Source: an uncultured Erysipelotrichaceae bacterium (GTDB lineage Bacteria; Bacillota_I; Bacilli_A; RF39; UBA660). Taken from it: 55,086 nt of DNA. Numbering within the stretch: position 1 is the stretch's first letter; each line of letters begins with the position of its first letter. The translations under genes were made by a program, and so were the position numbers. The stretch lies in NCBI GenBank assembly GCA_902780395.1, contig CACZFH010000007.1, positions 1 to 55,086 of the forward strand, given 5' to 3'. Below, in pieces: positions 50,755-55,086 of this stretch. Below the pieces are notes generated by a model. That model made no database searches. It saw only the letters and a list, made by a program, of their open reading frames with translations, and had not been told where the DNA came from.

Positions 50755-52380
50755 TTAAATAACACTATCATCAGGTGCTTCGCCTATAATTTCATGCATT
50801 TTACAAATAACATCAATACGATGAATACTAGTGTTACTACGCTCAATATTTTGGATTAAATTAATGAAAGAAACACTCTCCATAGTAGAATCAATTGTCT
50901 CAGCACTAATCATATCACTAGTAACATTCAATTTTAATAATTTATATTTATCAGCTAAAATATCCGTAACATTATAATCAGCAAAAATATTAATTTCTCT
51001 TAAGAAAGCATTATTAGGATTATATAAAAATCTAAATAAATCATTTATATTTTCTTCTAAAGTCTTTTCACTAAAATCATCACTAGAAAAAGATTTTTCT
51101 AAATATGAGAAAGATTTTAAAGAAGCAATAAATAAATCATAAATACTAGCAGATTCACTAATACTAGATAATTGATAAGAAATTTCTAAATCCTGTAGTT
51201 CTTGATATAAAGAATCTAATTTTCTAACTTGTTCATTCATTTTTAACATACTTTGATTTATCTTATCATCACTCTTTTTAGCTAAAAAACCAATACCATT
51301 AGCCTTTAAATACTCTTTATAAATACCCTGACGATTTTTCTCTTCTTTTTCAATTTCCTTTTTCTTATTTAAATAAGAAGTCTTAGCACTATCTTTCCCT
51401 TTATATTTCTCAACTAAATCTTTAATCATAAACTCATAATGATAGTATTTCTTCAATTCATTCAAAGTAACATATAAGCCCATCATAGCTGAGTTATAAC
51501 TGCTTTTTTCTTCTTCATCTAAAGAAGCATAAATACCAGTAATAGCAAACATATCGTAGTTTTTAACCCTAGCTGGAGCATTTTCTAAAAAATCAGCTAT
51601 TTTTTTCTTACCACTTAAAAATAGTTGTGTATTATAATACTCATCCATAGCAATTTTATTACCAATATCAAAACGAAGAGAAGTATACCTTGAAACTAAG
51701 TCATTTTCAGTTATCCCATTTTCTTGAAATAACTTCAATTTCCTTGTAGAAACATATTCTGCTAACTCTTTGGCATATTTCTGAGTAATAAACATTAAAT
51801 TCATTTTTAACTGCAATTTTATATCAGGACACATAAAAAAGATTTTATCAAAAACATCATGCATATGATTAGAATCAGAATTTTCTAAAAAAGAACTCAT
51901 ATATTTTTCAGTAAACATAGTATACTTAAAATCATCTAAAGTAAGAGATAAACCCATTTCTTTAAAAGCATCTAGAAATCTTTGAATACAACTATTTAAC
52001 TCTTCCAAAGAAGTTTCCTCCTTAATAGAAGAAATAATAAAATCTAAATCAGTTTTAAATGTATCTGAAATATCCGAATTCAACTTAATAAAGAACAATA
52101 GTTTTCCTACTTCTTCAAGCTCACCCTCATATTCACTTGTCTTATCTACAGGCATTAATTTAGAATAACGCCTAGTAATCTCATTACGCACAGACCCTAA
52201 ATACTGATCAAATAAATCTTGCTGCTTATTAACATATGAATTTCGATTTTCTGCTGCCTCATGATAAAACTTTTCTTTTGTTCTCTTAGTTCCTTCTTCA
52301 GTTTCCATAACAAAAGAATCAATATGATTATGATCTATTTCCATCGATTTAAGGATAGTGCAACTATCTAAACTACTCAT
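50755..52380 (-). CDS. Large helical cytoplasmic protein, function unknown
   Basis: The 541-residue protein is almost entirely helical and charged, with no membrane segment, signal peptide or nucleotide-binding motif. Parts look like coiled coil, for example KGKDSAKTSYLNKKKEIEKE near residue 330 and MNEQVRKLDSLYQELQDLEI near 388. I do not recognise it. It overlaps the end of the 50-residue gene by eight bases (ATGAGTAG), which fixes the ATG at 52380 and suggests coupled translation. It sits between the first TasA-like pair and the SipW/giant protein unit. A cytosolic assembly, chaperone or scaffold role for the surface system is plausible from position only. Confidence 0.75.
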   Translation of the reverse strand: MSSLDSCTILKSMEIDHNHIDSFVMETEEGTKRTKEKFYHEAAENRNSYVNKQQDLFDQYLGSVRNEITRRYSKLMPVDKTSEYEGELEEVGKLLFFIKLNSDISDTFKTDLDFIISSIKEETSLEELNSCIQRFLDAFKEMGLSLTLDDFKYTMFTEKYMSSFLENSDSNHMHDVFDKIFFMCPDIKLQLKMNLMFITQKYAKELAEYVSTRKLKLFQENGITENDLVSRYTSLRFDIGNKIAMDEYYNTQLFLSGKKKIADFLENAPARVKNYDMFAITGIYASLDEEEKSSYNSAMMGLYVTLNELKKYYHYEFMIKDLVEKYKGKDSAKTSYLNKKKEIEKEEKNRQGIYKEYLKANGIGFLAKKSDDKINQSMLKMNEQVRKLDSLYQELQDLEISYQLSSISESASIYDLFIASLKSFSYLEKSFSSDDFSEKTLEENINDLFRFLYNPNNAFLREINIFADYNVTDILADKYKLLKLNVTSDMISAETIDSTMESVSFINLIQNIERSNTSIHRIDVICKMHEIIGEAPDDSVI

Positions 52381-52525
52381 TAGTAATTTCACCACCTTCT
52401 ACATCCACTGAAGTATCTATTAGACAAGAGCGTAAATAATCTAAATGTTCCATTATTTTATGATATAGAACAAGTAAATCATCGTCCCCCAAATTTTGAA
52501 TTTCATTTAACACTTTATCGTCCAT
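52373..52525 (-). CDS. Small acidic 50-residue protein, coupled to the 541-residue gene
   Basis: This 50-residue frame starts at ATG 52525 with a very good GAGGTGAT three bases upstream and ends in TAG eight bases inside the next gene. The protein is acidic (MDDKVLNEIQ, GDDDLLVLYH, DVEGGEITNE) with one amphipathic helix and one Cys. It has no signal peptide. It fills what would otherwise be a gap with an unexplained ribosome binding site. Read-through past the weak terminator upstream would express it. Support is the ribosome site, codon usage and start/stop overlap; I assign no function. Confidence 0.6.
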   Translation of the reverse strand: MDDKVLNEIQNLGDDDLLVLYHKIMEHLDYLRSCLIDTSVDVEGGEITNE

Positions 52526-52540
52526 ATTATCACCTCATAG

Positions 52541-52570
52541 AATAAAAAGCCTTCTATCAGGAAGGCTTTT
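52541..52570 (-). terminator. Terminator after the 333-residue surface protein gene
   Basis: AAAAGCCTTC (52545-52554) and GAAGGCTTTT (52561-52570) form a 10-bp stem with a six-base loop. TTTTTATT follows on the minus strand. No promoter is visible before the 50-residue gene, so some read-through may occur. Confidence 0.8.
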
Positions 52571-52588
52571 AATACTTATGTATTATTA

Positions 52589-53590
52589 TTAAGCACCAGA
52601 ATCAATGCTAAATTGTAAATTATAAGTTAATGCACTACCAGATGCATGGTCTTCACAGTCAACATCTTGACCTTCAATCCACATATAAATTCTAATTTTA
52701 GTAACACCTTCAGCAACATCAAATGCACTTAAATAAGTACTTTCTGGAATACCAGCTGCTACACTTCCAACAGTAGTTATATCACCAAAGAAGCTATTAC
52801 TTGTACTATTTAAAGCAACATTATCAGCAGCTAAGATTTCAGCCTTAACACCTTTATAAGTAAGTTTAGAACCTCCAGTTTGACCAACGTCAATTCCATA
52901 AACGTTAGAAGCATTCGCAACTCCAGAAGCAGTATGAACATCATAGTTTGGCTCCCAGAAGAATCTACTTTCAGCTCCTTTTAAAGCATAAGCACTAGAA
53001 GCAGGAGATCCATAAGCTACACTACCTTCTTTAATGAAAGCAACACGAGCAGCATTTTGAATACCTTTATCAGTTCCACTAGCAACAACGCTAGAATTAG
53101 AAGTTAAATAAACAGTTTGAGCTTGAGAAGATTGGAAGAATAAATCAAATGCTATAAAATCTCCTGAAGATCCATTAACTTCTTGTGATTCCTCAGCTAT
53201 CAACACGTTTGTACCAGTTGTTAAATTTGCTTCAACTGTTCCACGGAACATTTTCATGTATCCTGTAGTACTATTAACCTCACCAATTGTAGATACTGGA
53301 ACAATCATATTCGTTCCACTAGGTAATTGGTTACGTACTCCTGACCAAGTAGCTCCTGTAATATCAGCATTAGTAACAATTGACTTCCAATTTACAGCAT
53401 CTGTTGAAATCTGTAAACCTTGAGAAGTACTAACATTAACATCAATACTTTCTACAGTAACTGTTCTATTAGCTGTGAACCATGCATATGTTGCTGTTCC
53501 TAATGTAGCTATCAACAGCAAAATCATAATTAACGCTACTAATATTTTTCTTCTTCTTTTCCTATTTTTCTTTGATTCATTTCTTGTCAT
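52589..53590 (-). CDS. Anchored surface protein with SipW-type signal
   Basis: The 333-residue protein has a very basic N-terminus (SKKNRKRRRK), one hydrophobic helix (about 18-36) and the boundary LGTATYAWFTANRTVTVESIDVNV. The A-T-Y-A-W-F-T pattern is the classic SipW-dependent signal. The mature part is Ser/Thr/Ala-rich and beta-rich. Near the C-terminus it has IRIYMWIEGQDVDCEDHASG, a motif shared with the 236-residue protein encoded next to it (VVIWIEGDDPEC). Probably a structural fibre or matrix subunit, and the most Ala/Ser/Gly-rich of the set, as expected for a major subunit. ATG at 53590 is preferred; an ATG at 53599 lies too close to GGAG. It is followed by a strong terminator, consistent with high expression. 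Confidence 0.82.
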   Translation of the reverse strand: MTRNESKKNRKRRRKILVALIMILLLIATLGTATYAWFTANRTVTVESIDVNVSTSQGLQISTDAVNWKSIVTNADITGATWSGVRNQLPSGTNMIVPVSTIGEVNSTTGYMKMFRGTVEANLTTGTNVLIAEESQEVNGSSGDFIAFDLFFQSSQAQTVYLTSNSSVVASGTDKGIQNAARVAFIKEGSVAYGSPASSAYALKGAESRFFWEPNYDVHTASGVANASNVYGIDVGQTGGSKLTYKGVKAEILAADNVALNSTSNSFFGDITTVGSVAAGIPESTYLSAFDVAEGVTKIRIYMWIEGQDVDCEDHASGSALTYNLQFSIDSGA

Positions 53591-53604
53591 TTTCCCCATA
53601 CTCC

Positions 53605-54315
53605 TTATTTGTTATTTTTTAATTTAATATGTTCTTCCGTAAAGTCCATATGTAGTTTTATCTCTCCACCTAGTAAATCGTTCTTGCATTCAGGATCATC
53701 ACCCTCAATCCAAATAACAACCGTGTATCGATCTTTAGCTTTTGGTTTAAAGTCCCTTCGTTGTTCCAACACCGCTATTGAGTCAGATGCAAACGTTTTA
53801 GTTCCTTCCTCAGCCCCACCAGTAACTTTACTTTTTTTGGCATAAATAGTACGCTCCCCATTTCGAATAATCATAACTCGAATTGCTTCATCAACATTAA
53901 GAATCGTATCATCTATATCCATCTCATACCAATAATGTACTGTTTCATTACCAGCATTTATTACATAGAACGTATAAGCAATATAATTATTCCCATTATG
54001 AGATCCAACGCTTTCTGTATCAATATCATCTGGAATCCAATTAACAGATATATTATCCATATAATCAATAGTTTCAGCACTCAACTTCCATGCCCTTCCA
54101 GAAGCTTTTCCACTTTCTGATAAAAAGACATTCTTTCGATTTGCTAAATTCTGATCCAGAGAAACAGTAAATCGTCCACCCTCATATACAATATATAAAA
54201 CCAAATAGATTATCGAAATAAGAATTAATAAAAGTAAAAAAGATATCTTAACTATTTTCTTATATAATTCCCTTTTATAGATCTTCTCGGCTGTCATTGC
54301 TACTTCATTTTTCAT
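53605..54315 (-). CDS. Anchored surface protein sharing a WIEGxDxxC motif with its neighbour
   Basis: The 236-residue protein has a charged N-terminus, one membrane helix (about 21-43) and a beta-rich extracellular domain. The segment RYTVVIWIEGDDPECKNDLL near the C-terminus matches the 333-residue neighbour's WIEGQDVDCED in sequence and position. AWKLSAETIDYMDNISVNW and VHYWYEMDIDD phrases are present earlier. It is probably a minor or base subunit of the same structure. It is the first gene of the island, with a good promoter 62 bases upstream and GTGGTGAT before the ATG. The next gene starts 15 bases after its stop, so the two are cotranscribed. Confidence 0.78.
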   Translation of the reverse strand: MKNEVAMTAEKIYKRELYKKIVKISFLLLLILISIIYLVLYIVYEGGRFTVSLDQNLANRKNVFLSESGKASGRAWKLSAETIDYMDNISVNWIPDDIDTESVGSHNGNNYIAYTFYVINAGNETVHYWYEMDIDDTILNVDEAIRVMIIRNGERTIYAKKSKVTGGAEEGTKTFASDSIAVLEQRRDFKPKAKDRYTVVIWIEGDDPECKNDLLGGEIKLHMDFTEEHIKLKNNK

Positions 54316-54376
54316 TCAATCACCACTTGCCTATATATTGATTAATTATGCCACCTTTCCTACTATGTTCAATATC

Positions 54377-54405
54377 ATTATAGCCACAAAATAACATTAA
54401 ATCAA
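54377..54405 (-). promoter_or_regulatory. Promoter of the first surface-island unit
   Basis: Minus strand: TTGATT (54400-54405), a 17-base spacer and TATAAT (54377-54382). Unlike most promoters here it lacks the TG extension but has both hexamers. The predicted leader is about 55 bases. Confidence 0.65.
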
Positions 54406-54413
54406 TACAAAAA

Positions 54414-54729
54414 TTAAAAATAATTAAATTTATAAATTATATTCATAAAAAAACCAGTATATATTACTTTAATACCAAATAAGTTTTGAAAATCATTTGG
54501 TTTAATAGTTTCAAAAGCCCTAATTTCAATTGAATTTGATTCACATAAACTAAGTAAAATAGAAATAATTTCTTTCTTTACACATAAGTGTAAACCAATT
54601 ACAAATAATCAAATAACATTAACTTCTTGCATAATTCTCACTAAAATAAATAGAACATGAGTATATACATATGAATAATTTTAGATAAAAATGTTCCAAT
54701 ATATCTTATACTATATATATTTTATGCAT
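54414..54729 (-). pseudogene. Possible decayed small gene between the surface island and tRNA-Leu
   Basis: The 518-base interval 54316-54833 holds no intact gene. On the minus strand an extended -10 (TATACT at 54753-54758), an AGGAG site (54738-54742) and ATG 54729 begin a frame that stops after seven codons. Another frame from ATG 54632 has TGA at codon 8, then 64 open codons to TAA at 54414. A frameshifted, interrupted former gene would explain this. The residues do not match a family I recognise. A leader peptide or small RNA is the alternative. The hairpins TTTACAC/GTGTAAA and ACCAAAT/ATTTGGT also lie here. Confidence 0.3.
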
Positions 54730-54789
54730 TTTTGTATCTCCTATTCTAAAAAAGTATAACACATGAAAAAAAAAGAAACAACTATCAAA

Positions 54790-54818
54790 TAATAAAACTC
54801 GAATCATAACAATTCGAG
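54790..54818 (-). terminator. Terminator of tRNA-Leu
   Basis: CTCGAAT (54798-54804) and ATTCGAG (54812-54818) form a 7-bp stem with a seven-base loop. TTTTATT follows on the minus strand, about 16 bases after the tRNA's CCA. A T-run on the plus strand makes it potentially bidirectional. Confidence 0.75.
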
Positions 54819-54833
54819 CTTTTTTCTTAATTA

Positions 54834-54920
54834 TGGTGCTTCCATCCGGACTTGAACCGGAACTCTATCGCTAGAAGCAGATTTTGAGTCTGCCGCGTCT
54901 ACCAATTTCGCCATGGAAGC
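54834..54920 (-). tRNA. tRNA-Leu (anticodon CAA, reads UUG)
   Basis: The minus strand reads as an 87-base class II tRNA with encoded CCA. The acceptor stem GCTTCCA pairs with TGGAAGC (discriminator A). The anticodon stem GCAGA/TCTGC encloses the loop CTCAAAA, giving anticodon CAA. A variable arm (TTCTAGCGATAGAG) and the T-loop GGTTCAAGTCC follow. It has its own promoter and terminator. Confidence 0.96.
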
Positions 54921-54933
54921 AAGGTATACAAAA

Positions 54934-54961
54934 ATTATACCATAAGGATAAATAAAATCAA
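54934..54961 (-). promoter_or_regulatory. tRNA-Leu promoter
   Basis: Minus strand: TTGATT (54956-54961), a 16-base spacer and TATAAT (54934-54939) extended by TG one base upstream. The -10 lies about 14 bases from the tRNA 5' end. Confidence 0.65.
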
Positions 54962-55008
54962 GATATAAGTACTTTTACTTTTCCTTTTCGTTAATTTTTA
55001 TTTGGATG

Positions 55009-55086
55009 TCCGTTTTTAATTAAATAACGGAATTAAGTCTGATTATAGTATAATATTACATGTTTCTATGCAGTTATAAGGAGGAA
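55009..55086 (+). promoter_or_regulatory. Promoter, inverted repeat and ribosome binding site of a plus-strand gene beyond the window
   Basis: TATAAT (55049-55054) lies 23 bases upstream of AAGGAGG (55078-55084), so a start codon is expected a few bases beyond 55086. The inverted repeat TCCGTT/AACGGA (55009-55014 and 55026-55031) sits where the -35 would be, and no good -35 hexamer is visible. The repeat may be an operator. The gene itself is not in the window. Confidence 0.45.

Noticed and set aside
54414-54729. Intact gene using TGA as tryptophan (mycoplasma code)
   Set aside because: All large genes here read through thousands of codons without internal TGA, and TGA is used as a stop, including in an ATGA overlap.

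Overview
The window looks like chromosomal DNA from a very AT-rich Gram-positive anaerobe, probably a gut-type low-GC Bacillota of the Bacilli/Mollicutes-like branch. That placement is inference. It rests on the low GC, strong AGGAGG ribosome binding sites, a single-chain pyruvate:ferredoxin oxidoreductase, SipW-type signal peptidases with TasA/camelysin-like substrates, and prepilin-like proteins with FTLVELL signals. The genetic code is standard: an 8 kb frame and many others run without internal TGA, and TGA serves as stop in several genes (one in an ATGA overlap). Nearly every gene is on the minus strand. The exceptions are a small RNA at 2.35-2.49 kb, one TasA-like gene at 32.5 kb, and a gene that begins just beyond the right edge.

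Layout, left to right (minus-strand transcription runs right to left). 0.1-6.3 kb is housekeeping: recG, a plus-strand structured small RNA, a small two-helix membrane protein and nifJ (PFOR). 6.3-12.6 kb is a five-gene operon: a substrate-binding/VWA fusion, XpaC-like protein, second substrate-binding protein, TelA-like protein and CbxX/SpoVK-type AAA+ ATPase. 12.7-16.8 kb is an envelope group with two paralogous membrane-anchored phosphodiester glycosidases around an unknown anchored two-repeat protein, plus a small membrane protein. 16.9-23.8 kb is one operon: GT4 glycosyltransferase, Alg14-like and Alg13-like (fused to a GtrA-like membrane part) glycosyltransferase subunits, a 1319-residue pseudopilin and a small anchored protein. 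23.9-32.4 kb holds a second giant pseudopilin, a Pro/Ala/Val/Met-rich anchored protein, an RluA-type pseudouridine synthase, an RlmI-like methyltransferase and several unknown envelope proteins, one a lipoprotein.

The most unusual part is 32.5-54.3 kb, a roughly 22 kb surface-assembly island. It encodes seven small anchored proteins of SipW-substrate (TasA/camelysin-like) type, two catalytically complete SipW-type signal peptidases (one with a long cytosolic extension), a third signal-peptidase-fold paralogue lacking the Ser and His signatures, a 2683-residue surface protein with more than twenty YGGGN-type beta-helix repeats, a membrane-anchored McrB-like AAA+ ATPase, a DUF2357/McrC-like partner, and three cytosolic proteins I cannot assign. 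I infer that the peptidases process the secreted subunits, the giant protein and small TasA-like proteins form the extracellular structure, and the AAA+/DUF2357 pair does ATP-driven work at the membrane. This is the best candidate for an undescribed system.

Transcription signals are unusually legible. About twenty gene starts carry an extended -10 (TG-n-TATAAT or a close variant), often without a good -35, and many genes end in an intrinsic terminator whose hairpin overlaps the stop codon. A tRNA-Leu(CAA) gene lies near the right end. No insertion sequence, phage gene, CRISPR array or rRNA is visible.
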